Origin: Mycobacterium sp. AT1
Lineage (GTDB): Bacteria; Actinomycetota; Actinomycetes; Mycobacteriales; Mycobacteriaceae
DNA length: 43,846 nucleotides
Assembly (NCBI RefSeq): GCF_002043095.1
Contig: NZ_MVOC01000030.1
Location: 1 to 43,846 of the forward strand
Reading direction: 5' to 3'
Notes under the pieces: generated by a model
What the model saw: only the letters and a program-made list of their open reading frames with translations
Databases searched by the model: none
What the model was told of the DNA's origin: nothing
Made by a program: the position numbers and the translations under genes
In this document: positions 6,439-16,113 of the stretch, piece by piece
Layout: each line of letters starts with the position of its first letter
Position numbering within the stretch: the first letter of the stretch is position 1

Positions 6439-8175
6439 TCAGTCCAGGAGACGTCGAGACACGTTCGTGGTGACCAGGTCGAGCAACTCATCGGCACGAC
6501 CCGCCATGATCGTCCGAATCGCATACAGCGAGAAGCCCTTGGCTTGTTCGGCGCTGATGGCGGGAGGAATGGACAGCTCTTGGCGAGCCGTCACGACGTC
6601 GACGATCGCCGGCCCGTCATGGGCGAAGGCATCCGTCAACGCCTGCTCCAGTTCGCCGGGATGCTCGACCCTGCGCCCGAAGGCCCCCATCGCACGGCCG
6701 ACAGCGGCGAAGTCCGGGTTGACGAGCTCGGTGCCGAAGTTGACGAAGCCCGCCGCCTTCATCTCGAGCTCGACGAAGTTGAGGGAGGAGTTGTTGAAGA
6801 CGACGACCTTGACCGGCAGTTGATTTTGCAACAGCGTGATGAGCTCACCGAACAGCATGGTCAGGCCGCCGTCGCCGGCGAATGCCACCACCTGCCGATC
6901 TGGAAACGCGGTCTGTGCGCCGATGGCGTGCGGCAATGCGCACGCCATGGTGCCGTGGTTGAACGAACCGACGAGCCTGCGCTTGCCGTTCATCCGGAGG
7001 TATCTGGCCGCCCACACCACCGGGGAGCCGACGTCGACGGTGAACACCGCGTCGTCGGTCGCCAGCCGATCAGCAAGAGCGGCAACGTATTCCGGCCGGA
7101 TGGGAGTCTTGTTGCGGTCGTTGACCGCCAACCCGTCCATCGTCTTGCGCGTCTTCGCGTAGTGCCGGAGCGATCGGTCGAGGTGCTCTCGTGAGGTCTT
7201 CTTGGTCAGCAGCGGCTGCAGCGCTGTCGCGGTGTCGGCGACGGTTCCGACCAGGCCGAGGTCGACAGGTGTGCGGCGGCCCAGGTTTCTGCCACGGACG
7301 TCGACCTGCACGATGCGGGCGTGGTCCGGATAGAACTGTTGGTACGGAAAGTCGGTGCCCAGCATCAGCAGGGTGTCGGCTTCCTTGATCGCCTTGTACC
7401 CGGAGGTGAATCCGAGCAGGCCGGTCATGCCGACGTCGTACGGGTTGTCGTATTCGACGAATTCCTTGCCACGCAACGCGTGGACGACCGGAGCGTTCAG
7501 CGTGCTCGCCAACTGGACGAGCTCGTCGTGCGCGCCAGCGGCGCCCGCGCCGGCCAGGATGGTGACGCGCTCCCCCGCGTTGAGGATGTCGGCAGCCCGA
7601 CGCAGGCTTTCGTCGTCGGGTCGCACCACCGAGCGGGTGGCCACGATCGGCTTGGTGAGCCACCCGGATTCTTGGGCGTGGGCAAGGAAGATCTCACCCG
7701 GAACGACGACGACGGCGACGCCGTTCTCCTCGATCGCGGCACGCATCGCCATCTCGATGATCCGGGGCGCCATCTCCGGTGTGCTGACCAGTTCGCAGTA
7801 GACGCTGCACTCCGAGAAGAGGTCCTGCGGGTGCGTCTCCTGGAAGTACTCCGAGCCGATCTCGCTGCGTGGAATGTGGGCGGCGATTGCCAGCACGGGC
7901 ACCCGTGAGCGCTGCGCGTCGAAGAGCCCGTTGACGAGGTGTAGGTTGCCGGGTCCACAACTGCCCGCGCAGACCGCCAGCTGACCGGTCAGTGCGGCGT
8001 CCGCCGCCGCGGCGAACGCGGCCGTCTCCTCGTGGCGTACGTGCTCCCAGCTGACGTCGTCTGACCGTCGGATGGCGTCGGTGAACCCGTTGAGGCTGTC
8101 CCCGGGTAGCCCGTACACGCGTCGCACACCGCTGCGTGCCAACGCGGTGATGATCTGAGTCGCGATCGTTGCCAT
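6439..8175 (-). CDS. poxB: ThDP-dependent pyruvate oxidase / pyruvate:quinone dehydrogenase
   Basis: This 578-residue enzyme has the three-domain ThDP oxidase layout (PYR, FAD/central, PP). The activating glutamate is in HEETAAF (Glu50). The central domain reads GAGAAGAHDELV onward. The ThDP/Mg motif runs from GDGGLTMLFGEL (starting at residue 434) to FNN (460-462). PoxB decarboxylates pyruvate to acetate and CO2, passing electrons through FAD to the quinone pool, at the membrane surface. The ATG at 8175 is preceded by GAGAAGGGGCC. A perfect 11-bp inverted repeat lies 26 nt upstream of the start. Other ThDP oxidases (acetolactate synthase, oxalyl-CoA decarboxylase) are less likely because of the VYGLPGDSLNGF start and overall PoxB-like course. 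Confidence 0.88.
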   Translation of the reverse strand: MATIATQIITALARSGVRRVYGLPGDSLNGFTDAIRRSDDVSWEHVRHEETAAFAAAADAALTGQLAVCAGSCGPGNLHLVNGLFDAQRSRVPVLAIAAHIPRSEIGSEYFQETHPQDLFSECSVYCELVSTPEMAPRIIEMAMRAAIEENGVAVVVVPGEIFLAHAQESGWLTKPIVATRSVVRPDDESLRRAADILNAGERVTILAGAGAAGAHDELVQLASTLNAPVVHALRGKEFVEYDNPYDVGMTGLLGFTSGYKAIKEADTLLMLGTDFPYQQFYPDHARIVQVDVRGRNLGRRTPVDLGLVGTVADTATALQPLLTKKTSREHLDRSLRHYAKTRKTMDGLAVNDRNKTPIRPEYVAALADRLATDDAVFTVDVGSPVVWAARYLRMNGKRRLVGSFNHGTMACALPHAIGAQTAFPDRQVVAFAGDGGLTMLFGELITLLQNQLPVKVVVFNNSSLNFVELEMKAAGFVNFGTELVNPDFAAVGRAMGAFGRRVEHPGELEQALTDAFAHDGPAIVDVVTARQELSIPPAISAEQAKGFSLYAIRTIMAGRADELLDLVTTNVSRRLLD

Positions 8176-8200
8176 CGGGCCCCTTCTCCCTGCGATGTCG

Positions 8201-8237
8201 GGCGCGGAAACGTTCGCGCAGCCACGGTTTCCGCGCC
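8201..8237. promoter_or_regulatory. Perfect 11-bp inverted repeat in the poxB leader
   Basis: GGCGCGGAAAC (8201-8211) and GTTTCCGCGCC (8227-8237) are exact inverse complements around a 15-bp spacer. The element lies 26-62 nt upstream of the poxB start on the minus strand and 73 nt upstream of the divergent plus-strand gene. It could be an operator or, in the poxB mRNA, a stable hairpin before the ribosome site. Next to it, GTGACGTCAC (8256-8265) is a perfect 10-bp palindrome, and TCACCC (8242-8247) pairs with GGGTGA (8254-8259). Confidence 0.6.
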
Positions 8238-8309
8238 GAAATCACCCTAGCCGGGGTGACGTCACGGCGCGGTAAGACCCGTGGGCGGCGCAGTCGGTAG
8301 CTTGGCGGC

Positions 8310-9854
8310 ATGATCGAAACGGCAACACGTCCAAGCCCATGGATCGGTGTCGCCGCCGCGGCGGTCGCTCTGGGCGTGGCTCAGCTCACCGCGGTGGCGT
8401 TCGGCCCGCATGCCGATTCGCGGACGGCAGTTGGTTCCGCGGTCGTCGACCTCACGCCCGGCCCCGTGAAGGAATGGGCGATCCAGTCGTTCGGCACGTC
8501 CGACAAACTGGCGCTGTCGATCGTCGTGCTGGTGGTCGTCGCGGTGATCGCGGCCATCACGGCGCAGTACGAGACGCGCCGACGACCGGTCGGCAGCATC
8601 GCGATCGCGGTGGCCGGTGTGCTCGGATGTGCCGCCGTGGTCAGCCGTGCCGGAGCCACGCCGGTCGACGTGGTACCGACGCTGATCGGCACCGTCTGCG
8701 GCGTGCTGGTGTTGCGCTGGCTGGTCGCCGGCCGCTTCGCCGCGCCGGAGGCCGCCGAGGGGTCGTCGTCGGCCGGACCCGATCGGGGTCGACGCCTGTC
8801 CATGGTGACGTTCGGTCTGATCGGTGCCGGCGCCGTGACGGGCGTCGCGGGTGCTCTGCTCAACCGGCTGAACTCGTCGGTGGCCGACGATCGCACCGCC
8901 TTCACGCTTCCTACTCCGAAGGGCACGCCCGCGCCGGTCGTTCCGCCCGGCGTGCAGCCGGCCGGCTTCACCCAAACCCCGTTCATCACGCCGAACGCCG
9001 ACTTCTACCGGATCGACACCGCGCTGAGCGTGCCCCAGGTCAGCCGCGGCGACTGGCGGCTGCGGATCCACGGAATGGTCGACCGCGAGGTCACGCTGAG
9101 CTTCGACGACTTGCAACGCTTCGAGCTCGTCGAGCAGATCGTGACGTTGACGTGCGTGTCCAATCCGGTGGGCGGCGACCTCATCTCCAACGCCAAGTGG
9201 ACTGGCTACCGGGTTCGAGACCTGCTGGCGGAGGTCGGCATTCACGCCGACGCCGACATGGTCCTGTCCACTTCCGTCGACGGCTTCACCGCGGGGACTC
9301 CGGTCGAGGCGCTGACCGACCAGCGTGACTCCCTGCTCGCCATCGGCATGAACGACGCACCGCTGCCCACCGAACACGGCTACCCCGCCCGCCTGGTGGT
9401 GCCCGGCCTGTACGGCTACGTCTCGGCGACCAAGTGGCTGGCCGAGCTGGAACTCACGCGCTTCGACCGCGCCGAGGCGTACTGGACCAAACTCGGGTGG
9501 TCGGCCCGCGGCCCGATCAAGACCGAGTCGAGGATCGACGTGCCCCGCCAAGGTGCCGAGGTGCCAAGGGGGGCTACCACGTTTGGCGGCGTGGCGTGGG
9601 CCCAGCACCGCGGCATCACGGCCGTCGAGGTGCGGGTCGACGACGGACCATGGCAGCAGGCCCAACTCGGGGCGAGCTACTCGAACGACACGTGGCGGCT
9701 GTGGAGCTTTCCGTGGCAAGCCGAGACCCCTGGACCGCACGAGATCGCCGTGCGGGCCACCGATTCCACCGGCACGGTCCAGACCCAGGACGAAGCCGAC
9801 GTCGTACCCGACGGGGCGACGGGCTGGCACACGGTGTCCTTCGACGTTCAGTGA
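8310..9854 (+). CDS. Membrane-anchored molybdopterin-dependent oxidoreductase (sulfite oxidase fold)
   Basis: This 514-residue protein begins with several transmembrane helices (about 12-30, 66-86, 96-113, 120-138 and 165-185). An oxidoreductase molybdopterin-binding domain follows from about residue 225. The molybdenum-coordinating cysteine is Cys282 in VTLTCVSNPVGG, followed by WTGYRVRDLL. The C-terminal part, ending about EADVVPDGATGWHTV, is an immunoglobulin-like Mo-co dimerisation domain. The layout matches mycobacterial proteins of the Rv0218 type (recalled). Physiological substrate and electron acceptor are unknown; the membrane helices could carry or receive electrons. Divergent from poxB across 134 bp. 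Confidence 0.88.
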   Translation: MIETATRPSPWIGVAAAAVALGVAQLTAVAFGPHADSRTAVGSAVVDLTPGPVKEWAIQSFGTSDKLALSIVVLVVVAVIAAITAQYETRRRPVGSIAIAVAGVLGCAAVVSRAGATPVDVVPTLIGTVCGVLVLRWLVAGRFAAPEAAEGSSSAGPDRGRRLSMVTFGLIGAGAVTGVAGALLNRLNSSVADDRTAFTLPTPKGTPAPVVPPGVQPAGFTQTPFITPNADFYRIDTALSVPQVSRGDWRLRIHGMVDREVTLSFDDLQRFELVEQIVTLTCVSNPVGGDLISNAKWTGYRVRDLLAEVGIHADADMVLSTSVDGFTAGTPVEALTDQRDSLLAIGMNDAPLPTEHGYPARLVVPGLYGYVSATKWLAELELTRFDRAEAYWTKLGWSARGPIKTESRIDVPRQGAEVPRGATTFGGVAWAQHRGITAVEVRVDDGPWQQAQLGASYSNDTWRLWSFPWQAETPGPHEIAVRATDSTGTVQTQDEADVVPDGATGWHTVSFDVQ

Positions 9855-9864
9855 GACCGACCGG

Positions 9865-10875
9865 TCAGACCGGCACCCGCTGATTGGTGAGCACCGAGGC
9901 AAGGACGGCGGCCGCCATCAACAACGCCCCGAGGCGAATCCACGCTTGGCTGGCGTCACCGCGAATCGTCTCGTAGCCGATCTGCTGCTGTAGGGCCGCA
10001 TAGGCCTTCTTCAACTCGTCGAGGTTGCCCGCGTGGAAGGTCTGACCACCGGAGATGTCGGTGATGTGTTGCAGCGTCGCGTCGTCGACCGGGACCGGGA
10101 CCTGTTCCCCGTCGATGCCCACCACGCCGTCGGGCGTGCCGAAGGAAATCGTCGAGATGGCCACCCCTTGATCCTTGGCCGAGCGGGCCGCGGTGTAGGC
10201 ACCCCGCGGTTCGTCGGGGTTTCGCGGAATCGTCTCCGCTCCATCGGATTCCAGGACGATGTGGGCGGGTGCGGGCGTGTCGCCGCCGCCCATCACGGCG
10301 TCGACGCTGGCGATGGCCTGAAGCGCGGTGAAGATGCCCTCTCCGGTTGCGGTGCGTTCCTCGGGTTTCAGACCGTCTATCGCCGACTTCATGGCGGCGC
10401 GGTTCGTCGTCGGCGAGACCAGCAGTGTCGCGCTCCCGCCAAAGGCGACCAACCCCAAGCTGATTCCGGGTGTCAGTTCCTCGGCGAACTGCTTGCCCGC
10501 CTCCTTGGCTGCGGCCAATCGACTGGGCGGTACGTCGGTGGCGACCATCGACTCCGACACGTCGATCACCAACATCACGACCGCCCGGTTGCGCGGGATG
10601 CGCACGTCGTGGGTCGGCGCCGCGAGCGCAATTGCCAATGTGGCCAACGAGATGACCAACAGAATCGCCGGGACGTGGCGCCATCGGTGGCGAGGTGCCG
10701 CGGGCGCAACGCGCTGCAAGAGTTCCATGTTGGCGAACCGCAGCACGCGGCGATGGCGGCCGAACTGGACGACGACGTAGGCCGCGACCAGCCCGAGTAC
10801 GACCAGCAGGTACAGGAAGTACCAGGCGTGGGCGAAACCCGAGAGGGCCAGCGGGCCGAGGAACGGCAGCGTCAT
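9865..10875 (-). CDS. VWA-domain membrane protein, Rv1481-like (second copy)
   Basis: This 336-residue protein has an N-terminal membrane helix after SGFAHAW, a second helix near residues 67-86, a von Willebrand A domain, and a C-terminal helix ending in TNQRVPV. The MIDAS metal site starts with DVSES (105-109). It closely follows M. tuberculosis Rv1481 as I recall it ([12 protein letters not shown] is shared). Such BatA/BatB-like proteins usually work with a MoxR AAA+ ATPase and a DUF58 protein in envelope-stress or metal-centre assembly complexes. Its ATG overlaps the stop of the upstream paralogue as ATGA, so the two are translationally coupled. Neither MoxR nor DUF58 is encoded nearby. 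Confidence 0.9.
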   Translation of the reverse strand: MTLPFLGPLALSGFAHAWYFLYLLVVLGLVAAYVVVQFGRHRRVLRFANMELLQRVAPAAPRHRWRHVPAILLVISLATLAIALAAPTHDVRIPRNRAVVMLVIDVSESMVATDVPPSRLAAAKEAGKQFAEELTPGISLGLVAFGGSATLLVSPTTNRAAMKSAIDGLKPEERTATGEGIFTALQAIASVDAVMGGGDTPAPAHIVLESDGAETIPRNPDEPRGAYTAARSAKDQGVAISTISFGTPDGVVGIDGEQVPVPVDDATLQHITDISGGQTFHAGNLDELKKAYAALQQQIGYETIRGDASQAWIRLGALLMAAAVLASVLTNQRVPV

Positions 10876-11888
10876 GTCGGAAGCCGCCGGTTCACAACCA
10901 GGGCGAGCACGGCGGCGACGGTCGCGAAGAGCACCGCCAGGCGCACCCATCCGTCGCCGGCCGGACCCGGCAAGACCTGAAAGCCGATCTGTCGCTGGAC
11001 CGATTCGTAGCTTTGGTTCAGTTGCTCGACGTTGGTGGCGGTGTAGGTCTGCCCGCCCGAGAGCTGCGCGATCTGGGTCATCGTCTCCTTGCCAACCGGG
11101 ACCGGAAGTCGTTCGTCCTTCAGGTCGACGTAGCCGCCTGCGGTGCCGAACGCGATGGTGGAGATCGGCACGCCCTGGTCCTTTGCGTAGCGCGCCGCCG
11201 TGTAGGCGCCGCGCGGGTTGCTCGGGTCGCCGGGGACGTTCTCGTCGCCGTCGGACAGCAGCACGATGCGGGCCGGCGGCGGCGAGGTGTCGCCGTCGGT
11301 GCTGAGGACGGCCCCGACCGTGGCGATGGACTGCAAGGCGGTGAAGATGGCCTCGCCCGTGGCCGTCTTGTCGGCCGTTTGCAGCTTGTCGAGCGCAGTG
11401 ATCGTGGCCTGATGGTCGGGGCTGGGCGCCACCAACAGGTTGGCGTTGCCCGCAAAGGCGATGAGCCCCAGGTTGATTCCCGGTGTCAGCCCGCCGGCGA
11501 ACTGCTTGGCCGCCTGTTCGGCGGCGACGAGCCGGGTGGGGTCGACGTCGGTGGCCCGCATGGATTGCGACACGTCGACGACGAGCATGATGACGGCCCT
11601 GTTGCGCGGTATCCGGACGTCGCGGGTCGGTCCGGCCAGTGCGACCGTCAGCGCCACCAGACCGACCAGTGTCAGACCGAGCGGGACGTGACGCCAACGC
11701 ACCGACGCCGTGGCCGACGCCGGTCCCCTCGGCGCGGCGCCGACGAAGCGAGCCACCCGCCGTCGCCTCCGCGCCTGCGCCACGGCGTAGAGCACCAGAA
11801 GGGCCAGCGGTACCAGGCCGAACAGGAACAGCCAGGGGTGCTCGAATCCCGTCCACGTGATCACGCCAATCACGGGCAAGGTCAGCAC
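10872..11888 (-). CDS. VWA-domain membrane protein, Rv1481-like (first copy)
   Basis: This 338-residue paralogue of the next gene has the same plan: N-terminal helix (18-38), second helix (67-86), VWA domain with MIDAS DVSQS (105-109), and C-terminal helix ending NRRLPT. The GTG at 11888 is chosen because AAGGACGACC precedes it and because it aligns the N terminus (LTLPVIGV against TLPFLGPL) with the paralogue. Longer in-frame readings overlap the ligB promoter and are rejected. It is the first gene of a two-gene unit divergent from ligB. The pair probably arose by duplication; separate roles are unknown. Confidence 0.9.
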   Translation of the reverse strand: MLTLPVIGVITWTGFEHPWLFLFGLVPLALLVLYAVAQARRRRRVARFVGAAPRGPASATASVRWRHVPLGLTLVGLVALTVALAGPTRDVRIPRNRAVIMLVVDVSQSMRATDVDPTRLVAAEQAAKQFAGGLTPGINLGLIAFAGNANLLVAPSPDHQATITALDKLQTADKTATGEAIFTALQSIATVGAVLSTDGDTSPPPARIVLLSDGDENVPGDPSNPRGAYTAARYAKDQGVPISTIAFGTAGGYVDLKDERLPVPVGKETMTQIAQLSGGQTYTATNVEQLNQSYESVQRQIGFQVLPGPAGDGWVRLAVLFATVAAVLALVVNRRLPT

Positions 11889-12011
11889 GGTCGTCCTTCG
11901 GTCGGGAGTAGGTCGAGTAGCAGCGAGTGTGGCGTGGCTTCCTGACCGTCGGCTGAGACGTTGCTTCGACGAGGGTGTGGCGGTGTCGGACCCGCGTGTC
12001 AGGCTGGTCAC

Positions 12012-13565
12012 GTGTTGCTCGTCGAGGTCGCCGTCACGTCCGCCGAGGTCGGGGCCGTCTCGGCCAGGACGGCCAAGATCGCCCGCATCGCGGACGTGCT
12101 GGCCGCCGCTGCGGCCGACGGCGATCCCCCGCTCGTCTCCGTCGTGGTCGCCTGGCTCTCCGGTGACTTGCCGCAGCGCCAAATCGGGGTCGGCTGGGCC
12201 GCGCTGCGGTCCTTGCCGCCGCCCGCCGCGGAGCCGTCACTGACGGTGTCCGGTGTGCACGCCGCGTTCACCGAGATCGGACTCGTCTCGGGCAAGGGCT
12301 CACAGGGCCGTCGGTCCGAATTGCTGAGCGCACTCTTCTCCGCCGCCACCGAGACCGAGCAGACGTTCCTGAAGCGCCTGCTCAGTGGGGAGTTGCGCCA
12401 GGGCGCCCTGGTCGGCGTGATGGCAGACGCCGTGGCCAAGGCAGCCGGAGTTCCCGCCGCCGACGTGCGGCGCGCCGCCATGCTGAGCGGTGACCTTCCG
12501 ATCGTCGCGTCGGCCGTCCTGACCGAGGGACGGTCCGCGCTCGAAGGGTTCGTGCTGCAGGTCGGCCGCCCGGTCGGTCCGATGCTCGCCCAGCCGGCGA
12601 CCGGCGTGGACGACGCCCTCGACAGGCTCGGAGGGACGGCAATCTTCGAAGCCAAGCTCGACGGCGCCAGGGTTCAGATCCACCGCGCAGGCGACGGTGT
12701 GTCGGTCTACACCCGAAGCCTCGACGACGTCACCGCCCGCCTGCCAGAGGTCGTGGCGGCGGCGCTCGCGCTGCCGGTCACCTCGTTCATCGCCGACGCC
12801 GAGGCAATCGCACTACGGCCCGACGGCAGGCCCCACCGCTTCCAGGTGACGGCGTCGCGGTTCGGGCGCGGCGGAGGCAAGGGTGGGCTCGACGCGGAGC
12901 GGGCCGCCCAATCTCTGTCGGTGTTCTTCTTCGACTTGTTGCACCTCGACGGCGTCGACCTGCTCGATCTGCCGACGGTCGAGCGCCACGCCGCCCTCGA
13001 CGCGATCGTTCCCGCCGCGCAGCGCGTCGACCGGCTGGTGACGTCCGACGGTGCCGCCGCGGCAGCCTTCCTGGCGACGACGTTGGCCGCGAGTCACGAG
13101 GGGGTGATGGCGAAGTCGCCGACGGCACCGTACGAGGCGGGACGTCGGGGGGCGGGCTGGCTCAAGGTCAAACCGGTGCACACCCTCGACCTCGTGGTGT
13201 TGGCGGTGGAGTGGGGCTCGGGCCGGCGCGCGGGCAAGCTGTCCAACATCCACCTCGGTGCCCGCGACCCGGCGACCGGCGGCTTGGTGATGCTTGGCAA
13301 GACCTTCAAGGGCATGACCGACGAGATGCTGGCCTGGCAGACCGCCAGATTCCTGGAGTTGGCCGACGGCCCGACAGACGGATACACGGTGCGACTCAGG
13401 CCCGAACAGGTCGTCGAGATCGCACTGGACGGCGTGCAGACCTCCAGCCGTTACCCCGGCGGGATGGCACTTCGCTTCGCCCGCGTGCTGAGGTACCGCG
13501 ACGACAAGACCGCCGCCGAAGCCGACACGGTGGACGCCGTGCGAAGGCTCCACGAACGCATTTGA
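12012..13565 (+). CDS. ligB: ATP-dependent DNA ligase LigB
   Basis: This 517-residue ligase has an N-terminal DNA-binding domain (1-190). The nucleotidyltransferase core has adenylated Lys215 in motif I ([12 protein letters not shown]), motif III at [10 protein letters not shown], motif IV at [15 protein letters not shown], and motif V at GWLKVKP. An OB-fold C terminus carries the [14 protein letters not shown] stretch. It is close in length to M. tuberculosis LigB (Rv3062), and the ligB-cstA order is conserved. The GTG start at 12012 aligns with the known N terminus (LLVEVAVTS against LLHDVAITS). It seals nicks with ATP; LigB is dispensable in mycobacteria, where NAD-dependent LigA is essential. 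Confidence 0.93.
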   Translation: MLLVEVAVTSAEVGAVSARTAKIARIADVLAAAAADGDPPLVSVVVAWLSGDLPQRQIGVGWAALRSLPPPAAEPSLTVSGVHAAFTEIGLVSGKGSQGRRSELLSALFSAATETEQTFLKRLLSGELRQGALVGVMADAVAKAAGVPAADVRRAAMLSGDLPIVASAVLTEGRSALEGFVLQVGRPVGPMLAQPATGVDDALDRLGGTAIFEAKLDGARVQIHRAGDGVSVYTRSLDDVTARLPEVVAAALALPVTSFIADAEAIALRPDGRPHRFQVTASRFGRGGGKGGLDAERAAQSLSVFFFDLLHLDGVDLLDLPTVERHAALDAIVPAAQRVDRLVTSDGAAAAAFLATTLAASHEGVMAKSPTAPYEAGRRGAGWLKVKPVHTLDLVVLAVEWGSGRRAGKLSNIHLGARDPATGGLVMLGKTFKGMTDEMLAWQTARFLELADGPTDGYTVRLRPEQVVEIALDGVQTSSRYPGGMALRFARVLRYRDDKTAAEADTVDAVRRLHERI

Positions 13566-13598
13566 GCGCGCAGGCGTAGACACTGCGAGCCGACCCAA

Positions 13599-13614
13599 TG
13601 GCGGCATTCCGCCA
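13599..13614 (+). terminator. Hairpin between ligB and cstA
   Basis: TGGCGG-CATT-CCGCCA is a perfect 6-bp stem with a 4-nt loop, 33 bp after the ligB stop and 32 bp before the cstA start. It is suggestive of a terminator that would separate the two genes, or of a structure in the cstA leader. There is no T-run. Confidence 0.4.
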
Positions 13615-13646
13615 AACCCGCGTATCCGCGGTGACAGGATCGGGAC

Positions 13647-15956
13647 ATGGCCTCACCCCCAGTACCCGCCGCCGGCGCTCGTCTGGAAGACACCGACGGC
13701 GACATCACCTACATCCGCACCGAAGCCGACTTGCCGCCCGTGGCGATCGTCGACCGGTCGCCGATAACGACCAAACACAAGATCGTCTTCGCGATCGTCG
13801 CGCTCGTCGGGGCGGTCGCGTGGGCGATCATCGCCTTCTTCCGCGGTGAGACGGTCAACGCGGTCTGGTTCGTCATCGCCGCGGTGTGCACCTACGTCAT
13901 CGGGTACCGGTTCTACGCCCGGCTGATCGAGATGAAGATCGTCACGCCCCGCGACGACGCCGCCACCCCGGCCGAGGTGTTCGAGAACGGCACCGACTAC
14001 ATGCCCACCGACCGGCGGGTTCTGTTCGGCCATCACTTCGCCGCGATTGCGGGTGCGGGCCCCCTGGTCGGTCCGGTGCTCGCGATGCAGATGGGCTATC
14101 TCCCCGGCACCATCTGGATCATCGTCGGCGCGGTGTTCGCCGGCTGCGTGCAGGACTACCTGGTGCTCTCGATCTCGGTGCGCCGCCGTGGCCGCTCGCT
14201 CGGGCAGATGGCTCGCGACGAGCTCGGCGTCGTGGGTGGCGTCGCGGCGATCGTCGGCGTCTTGGTGATCATGGTGATCCTGCTGGCCGTCCTCGCCCTC
14301 GTCGTGGTCGGGGCGCTGGCGGAGAGCCCGTGGGGCGTGTTCTCCATCTCGATGACCATTCCCATTGCGCTCTTCATGGGCCTCTATCTGCGCTTCCTCC
14401 GACCGGGCCGGGTGTCCGAGGTCTCGATCATCGGCGTGGCTCTGCTGCTACTGGCCGTCGTTGCCGGCGGCTGGGTCGCCGAAACGGCCTGGGGCACGGA
14501 CTGGTTCACCCTGTCCAAGGTGACGTTGTCGTGGTGCATCATCGCCTACGGCCTCGCCGCGTCGGTACTGCCGGTGTGGCTCCTGCTGGCCCCGCGCGAC
14601 TACCTGTCGACGTTCATGAAGGTCGGCACGATCGTCCTGCTGGCGATCGGCATTCTCATCGCCCGCCCCGTCATGGAGGCCCCGGCGATCTCGACGTTCG
14701 CCTCCAGCGGCACCGGGCCGGTGTTCGCCGGGTCGCTGTTCCCGTTCCTGTTCATCACGATCGCCTGCGGCGCGCTGTCGGGCTTCCATTCGCTGATCTC
14801 CTCGGGCACCACCCCGAAGCTCCTCGAGAAGGAAAGCCAGATGCGGCTGATCGGCTACGGCGGCATGCTCACCGAGTCGTTCGTCGCGATCATGGCGCTG
14901 ATCACCGCGGCCATCCTCAATCAGCACCTCTACTTCGCGGTCAACGCACCCACCGCGCAGACCGGCACCACGGCGCAGACGGCCGCCGACTACGTCAACG
15001 GTCTCGGACTGTCCGGTGCCCCGATCACGGGTGAGGAGATCACCGCGGCGGCCACCGGCGTTGGCGAGGAGTCAATCGTCTCGCGCACGGGCGGTGCTCC
15101 GACGCTGGCCTTCGGGATGTCGGAGGTGCTGCACCAGGTCTTTGGCGGTGCGGGGCTCAAGGCCTTCTGGTACCACTTCGCGATCATGTTCGAAGCGCTG
15201 TTCATCCTCACCACCGTGGACGCGGGCACTCGGGTCGCCCGGTTCATGTTGTCCGACGGGCTCGCCAATCTCGGTGGGCCACTGAAGAAGTTGCGCAATC
15301 CAAGTTGGCGCGTCGGCGCATGGAGCTGCAGCGTCATCGTGGTGGCCGCCTGGGGCAGCATCCTGCTGATGGGTGTCACCGACCCCCTCGGCGGCATCAA
15401 CACGCTGTTCCCGCTGTTCGGCATCGCGAACCAGCTGCTCGCCGCCATCGCACTGACGTTGGTCACGGTCGTGGTGATCAAACGCGGATTGTTGAAGTGG
15501 GCGTGGATTCCCGGCGTCCCACTGGCGTGGGACCTGATCGTGACGATGACCGCGTCGTGGCAGAAGATCTTCTCGAGCGATCCGAAGCTGGGCTACTGGA
15601 CGCAGCACTTCCAGTACCGCGATGCCAAGGACGCGGGCAAGACGGCACTGGGCGCGGCGAAGAACTCCGACCAACTCGACGCCGTCATCCGCAACACGTT
15701 CATCCAGGGCACGCTGTCCATCGTCTTCGCCGTGCTGGTGGTGATCGTGGTGGCCGCCGGAGTCGTCGTGGCGCTCAAGGCCATCCGCGGCGGTGGCGCT
15801 CCCCTCAGCGCAGACGAGCCGATGCCGTCGCGGATCTTCGCACCGTCGGGCATGATCCCGACCGCGGCCGAGAAGGAGGTGCAGAAGCAATGGGACGCCT
15901 TACCTCCCGGGTCACACGGACCGGCCGTCAGATCGGTTGGTACTGCAGCACACTGA
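13647..15956 (+). CDS. cstA: Carbon starvation protein CstA (pyruvate/peptide transporter)
   Basis: This 769-residue protein has many transmembrane helices and CstA family signatures: YRFYARLIEMK, DRRVLFGHHFAAIAGAGPLVGP split across the first helices, LGQMARDELG, GALSGFHSLISSGTTPK, and a late block AGTRVARFMLSDGL. CstA-family proteins import pyruvate or peptides when carbon is scarce. The N terminus has a soluble extension of about 40 residues ahead of the first helix. It lies directly downstream of ligB. The partner gene ybdD starts inside its 3' end (67-bp overlap), which matches the CstA-YbdD pairing known in enterobacteria. Confidence 0.95.
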   Translation: MASPPVPAAGARLEDTDGDITYIRTEADLPPVAIVDRSPITTKHKIVFAIVALVGAVAWAIIAFFRGETVNAVWFVIAAVCTYVIGYRFYARLIEMKIVTPRDDAATPAEVFENGTDYMPTDRRVLFGHHFAAIAGAGPLVGPVLAMQMGYLPGTIWIIVGAVFAGCVQDYLVLSISVRRRGRSLGQMARDELGVVGGVAAIVGVLVIMVILLAVLALVVVGALAESPWGVFSISMTIPIALFMGLYLRFLRPGRVSEVSIIGVALLLLAVVAGGWVAETAWGTDWFTLSKVTLSWCIIAYGLAASVLPVWLLLAPRDYLSTFMKVGTIVLLAIGILIARPVMEAPAISTFASSGTGPVFAGSLFPFLFITIACGALSGFHSLISSGTTPKLLEKESQMRLIGYGGMLTESFVAIMALITAAILNQHLYFAVNAPTAQTGTTAQTAADYVNGLGLSGAPITGEEITAAATGVGEESIVSRTGGAPTLAFGMSEVLHQVFGGAGLKAFWYHFAIMFEALFILTTVDAGTRVARFMLSDGLANLGGPLKKLRNPSWRVGAWSCSVIVVAAWGSILLMGVTDPLGGINTLFPLFGIANQLLAAIALTLVTVVVIKRGLLKWAWIPGVPLAWDLIVTMTASWQKIFSSDPKLGYWTQHFQYRDAKDAGKTALGAAKNSDQLDAVIRNTFIQGTLSIVFAVLVVIVVAAGVVVALKAIRGGGAPLSADEPMPSRIFAPSGMIPTAAEKEVQKQWDALPPGSHGPAVRSVGTAAH

Positions 15957-16087
15957 TGGGCGACAACCACTATCGGCGCTACGTCGTGCATCGGACCCGT
16001 ACCCATCCTGGGGAACCGGTGATGTCGGAACGCGACTACTGGCGCATGCGGTACCGCACCAGCGAAGTCCAACCGCGCTGCTGCTGA
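15890..16087 (+). CDS. YbdD/YjiX-like small CstA partner protein
   Basis: This 65-residue protein overlaps the end of cstA in another frame. The ATG at 15890 has a near-perfect ribosome site, AGAAGGAGGT (15871-15880), at ideal spacing. The sequence shows the YbdD/YjiX features: a GWYCSTLMGDNHYRRYV core, then HPGEPVMSERDYWRMRY and a terminal Arg-Cys-Cys, as in the enterobacterial proteins. In E. coli, YjiX and YbdD are required for or support pyruvate uptake by BtsT and CstA; the same role is inferred here. It is easily missed by gene finders because of the overlap. Confidence 0.85.
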   Translation: MGRLTSRVTRTGRQIGWYCSTLMGDNHYRRYVVHRTRTHPGEPVMSERDYWRMRYRTSEVQPRCC

Positions 16088-16093
16088 CCGACC

Positions 16094-16113
16094 GCGACAC
16101 ACAGCGACACACA
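16094..16113. repeat. Tandem direct repeat of GCGACACACA
   Basis: Two exact adjacent copies of a 10-bp unit lie just after the ybdD stop, in the 226-bp gap before the polyketide synthase gene. The same gap contains AGTGCGCACT (16146-16155), a 10-bp palindrome, and a further TGCGCACT at 16172-16179. Function unknown; they may be part of the polyketide synthase promoter region. Confidence 0.5.

Noticed and set aside
8262..9902. 546-codon minus-strand frame opposite the molybdoenzyme gene
   Set aside because: Composition is His/Arg-rich without motifs; the plus strand has transmembrane helices and the molybdenum Cys. Shadow.
9865..11856. 663-codon minus-strand frame spanning both VWA genes
   Set aside because: Only its last 336 codons are a VWA protein. 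The upstream part is the wrong frame of the first VWA gene; the real start is the ATG at 10875 overlapping the stop of that gene.
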